34,714 nt of DNA from Deltaproteobacteria bacterium. GTDB lineage: Bacteria; Desulfobacterota; Desulfobacteria; Desulfobacterales; Desulfobacteraceae. The translations under genes were made by a program, and so were the position numbers. The notes below the pieces were generated by a model that saw only the letters and a program-made list of their open reading frames with translations, searched no databases and had not been told where the DNA came from. This document shows positions 6,793 to 17,243 of the stretch, piece after piece. The stretch is from contig JAQIBP010000145.1 of the NCBI GenBank assembly GCA_027858995.1, positions 1-34,714 of the forward strand, given 5' to 3'. How positions within the stretch are numbered: position 1 is the first letter of the stretch; the number at the start of each line of letters is the position of its first letter.

Positions 6793-6931
6793 AATCCCGG
6801 TGCTGACCGGCGCCGTGCGCCGATCAAGCAAACGATAGTTTGATTGATCGGTGTGCGGTGACCGGTCCAGCCCTTTGTTCAGGCGCCAGAGGCGACTGAG
6901 CAAGGGGCTGGACGTAGTCAGCACCGGGATT
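6793..6931. repeat. Folded palindromic element with three stems (139 bp)
   Basis: A perfect 15-bp inverted repeat, AATCCCGGTGCTGAC (6793-6807) and GTCAGCACCGGGATT (6917-6931), encloses two further long hairpins at about 6808-6865 and 6866-6913. The inner arms match except for pairs that become G-U wobbles when the plus strand is read as RNA. The result is a three-way junction. A fourth hairpin follows (TCATGGCGGC / GCCGTCATGA, 6931-6953), again with a plus-strand G-U. It is GC-rich unlike its surroundings. It could be a miniature mobile element, a structured RNA or an unusual recombination site. Confidence 0.6.
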
Positions 6932-6973
6932 CATGGCGGCGAAGCCGTCATGAACAAGTAGATGAGCGGTTGT

Positions 6974-7055
6974 CCGCATATCTTTCATTTAAATTAAATT
7001 TAGTTGACAAATTTTCAATTTTGGTTTACTTTTCTAACCGCATATCATTCAAATT
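6974..7055. other. attI-like region: direct repeats upstream of intI
   Basis: CCGCATATC followed by TTTCA and AATT begins at 6974, and CCGCATATC followed by ATTCA and AATT begins at 7038, 64 bases apart. Read on the minus strand the second copy is preceded by GCGGTTAGA, close to the integron core GTTRRRY. Accessory direct repeats plus a core next to the intI start are the layout of known attI sites, but attI sequences are not conserved enough to call by eye. Confidence 0.35.
7004..7032 (+). promoter_or_regulatory. Candidate intI promoter
   Basis: A perfect -35 TTGACA at 7004-7009 is followed 17 bases later by TACTTT (7027-7032), a weak -10. The ATG of intI is 49 bases further on. It lies between the two attI-like repeats. 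No LexA box is evident. Confidence 0.4.
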
Positions 7056-7080
7056 CGGATGGTATTGACCGAAAAATATC

Positions 7081-8412
7081 ATGATGAAAAAAATACCTCA
7101 AGAATTTTTAAAACGATTTGATGCTCAGTTAATAAAAAACAGTGTGCCATCAAAGAAACATTCTTTTTGCCGGAAATGGTTGCGTTATTATATTGATTTC
7201 TGCTTCAAATATGGTCATGGTTCAAAAAAATTAGATAGCCTGCCTCTTTTCATAAATAAACTGCGGGAGAAAAAACAATCCCGGCAGCAGCAAAAACAGG
7301 CATATGATTCAATACTGATTTATTACTCTATGTTTGATATTTTTCCTGACTGGCCTCAAAATTCATGGTCTGATAACAGGACTAAAAAAGAGGCATCAGG
7401 TGTTAGAGAAGAAAAAACTAATTATAATGCAGGTGAAGATTCTGTTACGGGCGTCTGGCAATCTGTTTATACCCGCTTGAGTGATGAGATCAAGGTTAGG
7501 CATTACTCGCCAAAAACATTAAAAGCTTATAGTATGTGGGTTAGAAAGTTTCAGGGTTTTGTGGAAGGAAAAGTTCTTAGCCGATTATCTACCGATGATG
7601 TTAAACGGTTTTTAACTTATCTGGCGGTTGAGCAGAAATGTTCTGCATCAGCTCAAAATCAGGCCTTTAATGCTCTTTTATTCTTTTTCAGAAATATTTT
7701 AAAAAAAGAGTTTGGAAAAATAGATGGTGTAGTCAGGGCAAAAAGGAAACCCTATATTCCTGTTGTGTTGTCCCGCCAGGAGATTAATTTAATTATCGGA
7801 AAACTTAGATATCCTTATAATCTTATCGTCAAGTTACTTTATGGTTGTGGATTGAGATTGTCTGAATGTATGACTGTCAGAATGAATAATCTGAATTTTG
7901 ATGCTCACACTTTAACTATTCATGATGGTAAAGGTAAAAAAGATCGGTCTCTGCCGTTGCCAAAAATGATTATTCCAGATTTGCTGGCCCAGGTTGATGT
8001 GGTAAAAAAAATGCATTTGCAGGACCTGGATGATAGTTTTTCAGGAGTTTTTATGTTTGATTCCATGGAAAAAAAGTCAAAATATATTGCTAGAGAATTT
8101 AACTGGCAGTGGCTTTTCCCTGCCAGGGAATTGACGTATGTTTCTGAAACAAAAGAGTATCGGCGTGCTCATCTTCATAATCGCCATGTTCAAAAGGCAA
8201 TTAAATCCGTAGTTAACAGAGCACAGCTTACTAAACGGGCAACAGCTCACACATTCCGACACAGTTTTGCAAGTCATCTTTTGCAGGAAAATTATGATAT
8301 ACGCACTATTCAGCAGATGCTTGGGCACAGTGATGTGAGAACCACCATGATATACACTCATACTGTTCCGTCACAAACCAAAAAGGAGTTGAAAAGCCCG
8401 CTTGATTTTTAA
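7081..8412 (+). CDS. intI: Integron-type tyrosine recombinase with extra N-terminal domain
   Basis: A 443-residue site-specific recombinase. Catalytic residues are visible: R259 (GCGLRLSE), H390 and R393 (HTFRHSF), H416 (LGHSDV) and the nucleophile Y425 (TTMIYTH). The insert from about residue 340 to 365 (NWQWLFPARELTYVSETKEY) and the ending KSPLDF are hallmarks of integron integrases rather than phage or Xer recombinases. A core-binding domain spans about 122-215. Residues 1-100 look like an additional, diverged core-binding domain; IntI proteins are usually about 320-340 residues, so this one is long. There is no strong ribosome site, and the second ATG (7084) is equally possible. No array of attC sites was found beside it. 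Confidence 0.88.
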   Translation: MMKKIPQEFLKRFDAQLIKNSVPSKKHSFCRKWLRYYIDFCFKYGHGSKKLDSLPLFINKLREKKQSRQQQKQAYDSILIYYSMFDIFPDWPQNSWSDNRTKKEASGVREEKTNYNAGEDSVTGVWQSVYTRLSDEIKVRHYSPKTLKAYSMWVRKFQGFVEGKVLSRLSTDDVKRFLTYLAVEQKCSASAQNQAFNALLFFFRNILKKEFGKIDGVVRAKRKPYIPVVLSRQEINLIIGKLRYPYNLIVKLLYGCGLRLSECMTVRMNNLNFDAHTLTIHDGKGKKDRSLPLPKMIIPDLLAQVDVVKKMHLQDLDDSFSGVFMFDSMEKKSKYIAREFNWQWLFPARELTYVSETKEYRRAHLHNRHVQKAIKSVVNRAQLTKRATAHTFRHSFASHLLQENYDIRTIQQMLGHSDVRTTMIYTHTVPSQTKKELKSPLDF

Positions 8413-8533
8413 AAGAAATAGCTCCGCTTCCTTGCTTACATGGCAGGAAGGTGGAAGCAAGATTGATTATATGATATTACATAAAACAGGTGTAAAGGCA
8501 AATTAGTTTAAAAAATATATATTTGGAGGAATA

Positions 8534-9208
8534 ATGGAGATAGATATTCAAAAAAATGTACTTGAGGCAAATGATACCCAGGCTGATATTAACAGGAAAT
8601 ATTTTAAGGAGAAAAATGTTTTTGTGCTGAACATGATGTCGTCTCCCGGGTCCGGTAAAACACAGACTCTGTGTAAAACATTTGAAAAATTGCTCCCGGA
8701 TATCAGGACAGGTGTAATTGTTGGTGATATCTGTACTGATAATGATGCAATAAGGCTTGAAAAAACAGGTGTTCAGGCAGAACAGATTAATACAGACAAA
8801 TTTGGCGGGGACTGCCACCTTGAAGCCAATTTAATTCTTGAGTCAGCAAAGAAATTTAAGGCAGCAGATCTTGATCTTCTTGTTGTGGAAAATATTGGTA
8901 ACCTTGTCTGCCCTGCTGAATTTGATATAGGCGAAGATGCAAGGGCAGTAGTATTAAGTGTAACAGAGGGTGAAGATAAACCTGTAAAATATCCGTTGAT
9001 GTTCCAGGTGGCAGATATGGCAATTTTAAACAAGATTGACCTGCTGCCCTATCTTGATTTTGACGCAAAACTTGCTGTTGCAAATATGCATCAGGTCCAT
9101 CCGAATATGCCTGTGTTTGAGCTTTCTGCTAAAACAGGACAGGGTTTTGAACCCTGGATTGAATGGCTTAAGACAAAAGTTTCTGAAAAAACAGGAAAAA
9201 AATTATAA
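8534..9208 (+). CDS. hypB: Hydrogenase/urease nickel-incorporation GTPase HypB
   Basis: A 224-residue SIMIBI-class GTPase that delivers nickel to [NiFe]-hydrogenase. It has the P-loop SPGSGKT (residues 37-43), the metal-site motif GGDCHLEA with C94 and H95, VENIGNLVCP (about 117-126) and the guanine-specificity motif NKID. The N-terminal CxxCGC nickel site and histidine-rich stretch found in some HypB proteins are absent. A GGAGG ribosome site precedes the ATG. It is not next to hypA, hypC-F or hydrogenase subunit genes; its neighbours are intI upstream and a Memo-family gene nine bases or so downstream, probably in one operon. Confidence 0.93.
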   Translation: MEIDIQKNVLEANDTQADINRKYFKEKNVFVLNMMSSPGSGKTQTLCKTFEKLLPDIRTGVIVGDICTDNDAIRLEKTGVQAEQINTDKFGGDCHLEANLILESAKKFKAADLDLLVVENIGNLVCPAEFDIGEDARAVVLSVTEGEDKPVKYPLMFQVADMAILNKIDLLPYLDFDAKLAVANMHQVHPNMPVFELSAKTGQGFEPWIEWLKTKVSEKTGKKL

Positions 9209-9220
9209 AAGAGGGAAGTG

Positions 9221-10096
9221 ATGGATATAAAAAAAATGACACTTGCAGGCTCCTGGTATCCTGCAGGCGCAAAAGAGTGTGAATCATCCATACAGGGTTT
9301 TTTAAAAGAGGGTCAGGGCTCATTGCAGAATGGCAGTTTTCTTGGTGGAATTGTTCCCCATGCAGGCTGGCATTATTCCGGATCAATTGCATGCCGGGTT
9401 ATTGCAAGTCTCAGGTCAGAAGAAAGTTCAGATAAAACTTCAGATGAAAAAATTGATACCATTATTCTTTTTGGCGCCCACATGCACAAACAGTCAGAGC
9501 CTTTTATATTAACCCATGGCTTTGTTGAAACCCCTTTTGGTGATATTGAGGTGGATAAAGACCTGACTGACAAGATATGTGACGGTATCAGTCTTCGCCG
9601 GAGATCTCCTAAAAAATTTCCAGATGAAAATACTTTTGAACTTCAATTTCCGTTTATAAAATATTTTTATCCAGATTCAAAAATAGTGGTTTGCGGAGTT
9701 GCTCCCTCTTTTTTTGCTCCTGTCATCGGCAGTACGGTGGTGGAAGAGGCAAAAAAAATGTCAAGAAATATAAAAATTGTCGGTTCCACAGACATGACAC
9801 ACTATGGCCCTGATTTCGGGTTTACACCTGAAGGAACAGGAGAAAAGGCTGTGCAGTGGGTAAAAAATGAAAATGACAGGGATGCCATCAAGGCCATGAT
9901 GGAAATGGATGAGTCAAAGATTATTGCCCAGGGACTGGAAAACAAAAATATGTGCTGCGCCGGAGCTGCGGCTGCCACAGCATCTGCCTGTAAAAAACTC
10001 GGCGCAGTCAAAAGCATTGAACTTGACTACGCCACAAGTTTTGACAAATCAGGAGGTGAAAGTTTTGTCGGATACTCAGGAATCCTCTATTCTTAA
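9221..10096 (+). CDS. amrB: AmmeMemoRadiSam system protein B (MEMO1 family)
   Basis: A protein of 291 residues from the ATG at 9221, which has GAGGGA (9211-9216) correctly spaced. A GTG one codon earlier is too close to that site. Family motifs are PHAGWHYSG, FGAHMHKQSEPF, ENTFELQFPF, GSTDMTHYGPDFGF and the ending YATSFDKSGGESFVGYSG; histidines and a cysteine in the family line a metal-binding pocket related to class III dioxygenases. Bacterial members occur with AMMECR1 and a radical SAM protein (AmmeMemoRadiSam), neither of which is in this window. It follows hypB by 12 bases, so it is likely co-transcribed. The biochemical role in bacteria is not settled. Confidence 0.85.
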   Translation: MDIKKMTLAGSWYPAGAKECESSIQGFLKEGQGSLQNGSFLGGIVPHAGWHYSGSIACRVIASLRSEESSDKTSDEKIDTIILFGAHMHKQSEPFILTHGFVETPFGDIEVDKDLTDKICDGISLRRRSPKKFPDENTFELQFPFIKYFYPDSKIVVCGVAPSFFAPVIGSTVVEEAKKMSRNIKIVGSTDMTHYGPDFGFTPEGTGEKAVQWVKNENDRDAIKAMMEMDESKIIAQGLENKNMCCAGAAAATASACKKLGAVKSIELDYATSFDKSGGESFVGYSGILYS

Positions 10097-10138
10097 ACCC
10101 TGGTTCTGACTTAAACTGCGCCGTGCTCAAATTTTATT

Positions 10139-11536
10139 TTAAGCATTGATAAATTTGATTGCAGCTTTAATTCGATTAACAGTTTTTTCCCTGCCAAGAG
10201 CAAGGAGCATCTCAAAAATACCAGGACTTATGGTTGTGCCTGTGAGGGCAACCCTTAAGGGCTGTGCAATTTTACCGAATTTAAGCCCGGTTTCCTCCAT
10301 GATCTGTTTGAAGATATTCTCAAGCTCTTCCTGGTTGTATTCTTTAATATCATCAATATATCCGGCAGCTTTTTCCAGCATATCCAGTATGTCTGAATTC
10401 AAGAATTTAGCGGCAGCTTTTTCATCAAACTCAATCTCATTTAGATAATAAAACTCAGCTGCCTTAGCCATATCAACAAGGGTTTTACTTCGTGGCTGCA
10501 GGGTTTCAATAACACCCTGGGTAAATTTATCATTTTTGGCTTTAATTCCAAGGTTGTTCAGATGGAATAGAAGATGATCAGCCAGCTCTTCAGGGCTTGT
10601 GCCTTGAATATGTTTTGCATTAAGAGAAATCAGTTTGTTTGTATCAAACATGGATGCAGAGCGGCCAAGATGTTCCAGATCAAATTTTTCTATTAATTCA
10701 TCTCTTTTAAAAAACTCCTGATCTCCATGGGACCATCCCAGACGGACAAGATAATTTATCATTGCATCGGGCAGAAAGCCCATGTTTTTATATTCACCCA
10801 CTGACATGGCACCATGGCGCTTGCTCAACCTTGATTTATCTGCGCCAAGAACCATGGGAACATGACCGAAAACAGGTAGATCTGCTCCAAGTGCCTCATA
10901 TATCAGCATCTGTTTGGGCGTATTTATCAGATGATCATCTCCCCTTATTATGGTATTTATTCCCATGGTGATGTCATCAATTACAACAGCAAGATTATAC
11001 ATGGCAGAACCATCACTGCGCTGGATAATAAAATCATCAATCTCAGAGTTTTGAAAGGCTGTATCTCCTTTTACAACATCTTTTACAATGGTGACACCGG
11101 TATCAGGCGTTTTAAGTCGGACAACCGTATTATCAGCTTTTTCAAGGTTTCGTGCCCGGCATTTTCCATTGTACATTGGTTTTTGCCCCTTTGCCTTTGC
11201 CTCTTCTCGCATGGCATTGACTTCATCAGGGGTGCAAGAGCAGTAATAGGCAGCACCTGATTCAAGCAGCTTTTTAATATATTCATTGTAGATATCATAT
11301 CTTTCAGTCTGGAAATAAGGGCCTTCATCCCAGTCAATACCAAGCCATTCAAGAGATTCCAATATAGTATCCACAGATTCTTTTGTTGATCTTGCAGCAT
11401 CTGTATCTTCAATTCTTAAAACAAATTTTCCTTTGGTTTTCCTTGCATAAAGCCAGTTGAAAAGTGCTGTTCTTACTCCGCCAATATGAAGGTATCCGGT
11501 AGGGGAGGGGGGAAACCGTGTTATGATTGTATCCAT
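10139..11536 (-). CDS. gltX: Glutamyl-tRNA synthetase
   Basis: A 465-residue class I aminoacyl-tRNA synthetase that charges tRNA-Glu (often also tRNA-Gln in bacteria lacking GlnRS). The HIGH-type motif is in PPSPTGYLHIGGVRTALFNW near the N-terminus, and the KMSKS-type motif is KSRLSKRHGA. CSCTPDEVNAMREEAKAKG marks the zinc-ribbon area, here with a CSC plus later C rather than a full CxC...C set. A GGAGA ribosome site precedes the ATG. Length is normal. It converges with the Memo gene (43-base gap) and is divergent from the IS110 remnant. Confidence 0.96.
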   Translation of the reverse strand: MDTIITRFPPSPTGYLHIGGVRTALFNWLYARKTKGKFVLRIEDTDAARSTKESVDTILESLEWLGIDWDEGPYFQTERYDIYNEYIKKLLESGAAYYCSCTPDEVNAMREEAKAKGQKPMYNGKCRARNLEKADNTVVRLKTPDTGVTIVKDVVKGDTAFQNSEIDDFIIQRSDGSAMYNLAVVIDDITMGINTIIRGDDHLINTPKQMLIYEALGADLPVFGHVPMVLGADKSRLSKRHGAMSVGEYKNMGFLPDAMINYLVRLGWSHGDQEFFKRDELIEKFDLEHLGRSASMFDTNKLISLNAKHIQGTSPEELADHLLFHLNNLGIKAKNDKFTQGVIETLQPRSKTLVDMAKAAEFYYLNEIEFDEKAAAKFLNSDILDMLEKAAGYIDDIKEYNQEELENIFKQIMEETGLKFGKIAQPLRVALTGTTISPGIFEMLLALGREKTVNRIKAAIKFINA

Positions 11537-11845
11537 CTGTTCTCCATAAAATAATAAATAAGGTGTAAAATCGAGCCCTTAAGTATCATAAAAACAGTAT
11601 CATAGCAAATAGTCAGTTAAACTCTGGATATTTGATATAAGGAGTTTATTTTTACTCGTCCAGTATGCTTACCTCCTAATGATCAAAATATTGCAAACTG
11701 TTTGTTGCTATTTTTTTTATCCCGGCAGGAACAAAGGCAAAACTCTGACTGAAACGTCATCTGACATCCATGTCCGATGACGAGGTGAAACAGCTGCTCC
11801 CGATGTCATGTCTCAGCAGTTAAAAAAATGAGGAGGAACTCCACC
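11537..11845 (+). other. Non-coding region upstream of the IS110 remnant
   Basis: The first ~80 bases belong to the gltX upstream region. From about 11730 to 11823 are foldable segments: GTCATC(T)GACAT-CC-ATGTC(C)GATGAC at 11758-11783, and GCTGCT at 11796-11801 pairing with AGCAG near 11816-11820. IS110 elements encode a bridge RNA in the non-coding end upstream of the recombinase, so these hairpins may be the remains of that RNA. The element's left end is not recognisable. Confidence 0.35.
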
Positions 11846-12798
11846 ATGAAAAAGAGAAACATTTTTCAAAACCAAAGTCAAGAGATCCTTGCCATATTCG
11901 AGATGGCCGGGAACAGATCCAAAGTTATGTGTGTTCCAATGGATTATGCAAAAAAGGATCATGTAGCCATGTTTTGCAATGGTAATGGAAAGATCATCCG
12001 AAAGCCATTCTCGGTAAAAAATTCACCAGAAGGCAAAAATTATCTAATTGATCAAGTTACAAAATCCTGCCGTCATCATGGGATTAAACCTGAACATGTT
12101 TTGTATGGAGGAGAAGATTGTGGTTCGTATGCTGACAACTTTATCTTTGCTTTACGTTCTGAAAATTGTCTGATGGCAGGAGTAAACGCCTGCGATGCAA
12201 AGAAGCATCGTGACAACAAACAGGCAAGCACGGATATCCTGGATTTACTGGGGATATGTAAAATGCTTCTCAATTGCAAAGGGAATTGCTCTCCTGCCCA
12301 AACCGGCATTTATTGGAATTTACGAATGCTTGTCCGGCAGAGGTGAAAACTGGTTCAAATGGCAACCGGGGTTAAACGTAGAATTCACTTCATTGTTGAT
12401 CAGATTTTCCCTGGGTTTTTGGACGAGAAAAAAGTGGGATTTTTCCGTTCTCAAGGGGGTCATTAGCGTTGATGGGTAACCGGTTTAGTGTGCACCAAAT
12501 CCGTCGGCGTAACCGTTTGACACTATCCAGGTTTCTCGCCCGCAATTTAGTCCATCATGCTGATCATTGTGCGGAACACCTCCAGAAATATACATCCCAG
12601 GTTCTCCAGCCACCGGCAAAATATATTGCAACCCTGCAGCTTGCTTTGCAACAACAGAGAAAGCTCTTTGCCTGCCTTCAGGAGAATATTCAGCAGTTGG
12701 AAAAGGAAATTGCTGAACATTTAGCCCAGACTCCTGGTGCTTTTTGCCGTCCGAGTGCATTTGCCTTGATATGCCTTTTCATGGCATCGGTTGTCTGA
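11846..12798 (+). pseudogene. Degenerate IS110-family transposase (DEDD recombinase)
   Basis: The ATG at 11846 follows GAGGAGG (11830-11836). The N-terminal RuvC-like part carries VPMDYAKKDH, GGEDCGSYADNF and STDILDLLGICKML, the acidic positions of IS110 recombinases. The frame is stopped by TGA at 12344-12346, although the following codons (KLVQMATGV...) continue the protein. A frameshift then occurs at the A-run near 12426-12432, after which a different frame gives GNRFSVHQIRRRNRLTL to 12798. The C-terminal Tnp20 domain with the catalytic serine is missing. With a nonsense codon, a frameshift and a truncation, the copy is dead. Confidence 0.8.
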
Positions 12799-12896
12799 TG
12801 ATAGTTTTCCATTTCTCAGGGGCGGCACGTCTAATATCACTCAGATATATTTCGTGATGCTTATACGCAACCATGATCCGCCACCACCTACCTCGG

Positions 12897-12955
12897 TTTA
12901 CGTGTGACCTTCAGGTTATATCCCTGAATTGATTTACGCGTGACTTTCAGGTTAT
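12897..12955. repeat. Two 23-bp direct repeats, period 36
   Basis: Copies at 12897-12919 and 12933-12955 differ at two of 23 positions (both C/T). They share TTTACG-GTGAC-TTCAGGTTAT and are separated by 13 bases. Two copies are too few and too close for a CRISPR. They could be transposase end-binding sites or a regulator site. Confidence 0.5.
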
Positions 12956-13299
12956 GAAGATTCAGACACTCAGATTCCAGCCTTTGACTATTGGATTTGA
13001 TCCGGTACGGATATCAGGGAAACCACAGATCGTTTCTCGGAAAAAATTAACCATGTTGTCAAATGAAAAGTCATTCATTCATAATACTATAATCAAAGGA
13101 CAATGTGGTTGTGTACAAAAAAAATAAAATTTAAAGCTGGGCACTGAATCTGGAAAGCCATTGCGAGCAAAAATTCGCTAAAAGCCATATTGAGAATTGC
13201 TGGTTATAGAGGGTTTTCTTATATTAGAACTCCTTTATAAATTGTAGGCAGCTAAATGTTTACAATTCTTCACCAATCGTCTATTAATAATAAACTACG

Positions 13300-13314
13300 T
13301 AAAATTAAATTTTA
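13300..13314. promoter_or_regulatory. 7-1-7 palindrome upstream of katG (PerR/Fur-box-like)
   Basis: TAAAATT-A-AATTTTA is a perfect 15-bp inverted repeat with one central base, 90 bases upstream of the katG ATG. The geometry is that of PerR/Fur boxes, and PerR commonly controls catalase-peroxidase. The bases do not match the PerR consensus (TTATAATnATTATAA) closely, and in AT-rich DNA such palindromes also occur by chance. Confidence 0.4.
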
Positions 13315-13386
13315 TCATTTTGAGTACGTCAACAAATTTGAACAAGAAAATTCTTTAGCGAAAAATCTAACGGGTTTTCTCCATAA

Positions 13387-15648
<2,262 letters not shown>

Positions 15649-15968
15649 CATAAACGTCTTGGAAGGTTGCTCAGAAAAGGGCAAAAATGTTCAGTTAACA
15701 ATATAACAACAGTTTCTATAGGATATCTGTTCGTATGTTTCCGCGTTCAGATATCCCTGAAACAGAGTATATTGATGCACAGCACTTCTGGGGACAACAA
15801 ACCGATCAGGAACAGGCTTGCCCCTCAGTTCCACCTCCACATGCATAAATAAATAAATTTTAGTAAAAATATAGTTTACTCAGAAAGCATCTGCCAGAAT
15901 ATTTTTTATTGGAGATAAGAAGGAACTATTGAACCATTGAACTTTTGAACAAATCTCTTGTCCTTATT
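15649..15968. other. Non-coding gap after katG with an inverted repeat
   Basis: No supported gene in 320 bases. GGATATCTG (15721-15729) and CAGATATCC (15748-15756) are a perfect 9-bp inverted repeat with an 18-base spacer. It could be part of katG termination, although no T-run follows it, or a protein site. Confidence 0.4.
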
Positions 15969-16451
15969 TTACAGCTTTACTTTATGGGCAAGTTCGGCCA
16001 CTCTTTTGCCATGGAGTCTGCCATGTTCCAAGTTTTTTTCATCAGGTTTGCCTACACAAGAAACCCCGTAATGCCCAGTTGCAGACATGGGATCACCAAC
16101 TATGATCATTCCATAAATCATCAAAGCCTGAATAATGGAAAACATGGTTGTTTCTTTTCCTCCGGTAACATCTCCTGATGTTGTAAAAACCGCTCCGATT
16201 TTATTTTCCATTTTTTTTCTAACACTGACAAATTCATCAAACACTTGTTTTAATTGAGCCGCCATTGTCCCGAAATATACAGGTGAACCAGCTATAATTG
16301 CACTTGCTACCATAAAATCATCTTTTGTCACCTGTTCTGTTTTTCTTAATACAGCTTCTGCCCCTGCAACCGAATTGACACCTTCAACTATTGCTTCTGC
16401 CAATCTTCTTGTGTTGCCACCTTTAGAAAAATAGAGAACTAAAATTTTCAT
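15969..16451 (-). CDS. Flavodoxin-like NAD(P)H-dependent oxidoreductase
   Basis: A 160-residue flavodoxin-fold protein. The N-terminal FMN phosphate loop is LYFSKGGNTRRLAEAI (residues 5-20), and the middle segments AIIAGSPVYFGTMAAQLKQVFD and AVFTTSGDVTGGKETT match the WrbA/flavodoxin_1-like quinone reductase group, which carries out two-electron reduction of quinones. A GGAG ribosome site precedes the ATG. It is a single-gene unit, convergent with katG, and might serve in oxygen defence along with it; that link is inference. Exact substrate unknown. Confidence 0.82.
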   Translation of the reverse strand: MKILVLYFSKGGNTRRLAEAIVEGVNSVAGAEAVLRKTEQVTKDDFMVASAIIAGSPVYFGTMAAQLKQVFDEFVSVRKKMENKIGAVFTTSGDVTGGKETTMFSIIQALMIYGMIIVGDPMSATGHYGVSCVGKPDEKNLEHGRLHGKRVAELAHKVKL

Positions 16452-16938
16452 ATTTTCTCCTTAACTTTTAAATTGTATTTTTCCCGCCTCAACCTGTCTA
16501 TTGAAGGGAGAAGACCGGGAGTTTTTTCTCATCGAACAAATAATTACACGATTCTGTATATCTTGCGTATTTGAATGATAACCAACCTTAAATATTTTAA
16601 AAAAATTTAGCAATATCTAAATTCCATGTAAAGATATAATGAGATTCCATTATATAACCGAAAGCAGAATCAAAACATTTAAATTTCTATTAACATAATT
16701 GGAGATACACTTTCCAGCAGTTCAAACCCTAAAAAATAGTTTTCTGAAATCTGCAAAATTGGGATCTATATATATAATTGAATTTTGAACGCTTGAATTC
16801 AGCCGCAGTTTTAGTGGTCGGCTGCAATAACTTGTGTTATGTGATTGCCGTTTGTTCGTAGTTGTTTTTCTTCATTGAACACCATAGGAATCAAGCTCTG
16901 AAAGCCTTATCAGTCTTAAAAATCATTTGATTAAAATG
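16452..16938. other. Non-coding gap upstream of the flavodoxin-like gene
   Basis: There is no supported gene in 487 AT-rich bases. ATAATG (16636-16641) and CATTAT (16648-16653) form a 6-6-6 inverted repeat about 190 bases upstream of the flavodoxin-like gene. Nothing else stands out. Confidence 0.4.
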
Positions 16939-17040
16939 TTAAATCTTACCCTTTTTGGCTTTCTTATCTTTGCGCTTTTCTTTCAACGTTTTTTCTGATT
17001 TTTTCTTAACTTTTTTTTGAGTATCTCTTCCTTTAGCCAT
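16939..17040 (-). CDS. Tiny lysine-rich protein
   Basis: A 33-residue frame, MAKGRDTQKKVKKKSEKTLK and then a basic tail ending KGKI. Nearly half the residues are Lys or Arg. A GGGGG-containing ribosome site (AAAGGGGGAATTT) precedes the ATG at 17038-17040, and the stop is at 16939-16941. Short MAKGxD-QKKxKKK proteins are common in deltaproteobacteria as single genes. Presumably it binds nucleic acid; function unknown. It was missed by standard length cut-offs. Confidence 0.6.
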   Translation of the reverse strand: MAKGRDTQKKVKKKSEKTLKEKRKDKKAKKGKI

Positions 17041-17243
17041 AAATTCCCCCTTTGTTTTGGTTAGTTAAATATAATTATTGATTGTATTTCCATCATATTT
17101 GGATTGCAAGTAATCATTTCGTAACAATTTTAAAAATACCTGTAAATAAATATTAAAAATTCAAGTATATGAGAAAACGTACTTACTGATAAAGCCAAGG
17201 CACCAGTGTTTGTTATACCTCATACACAGAACTGTCGATCATT

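Noticed and set aside
6604-6924. A longer, 106-codon form of the small membrane protein
   Set aside because: Its extra N-terminal half is translated from the folded palindromic element and has no ribosome site. The ATG at 6765 has one.
12344-12346. TGA in the IS110 gene as selenocysteine
   Set aside because: The position is not a Cys in the family, and the gene also has a frameshift and truncation, so it is simple decay.
12897-12955. CRISPR array
   Set aside because: Only two repeat copies with a 13-base spacer and no cas genes.
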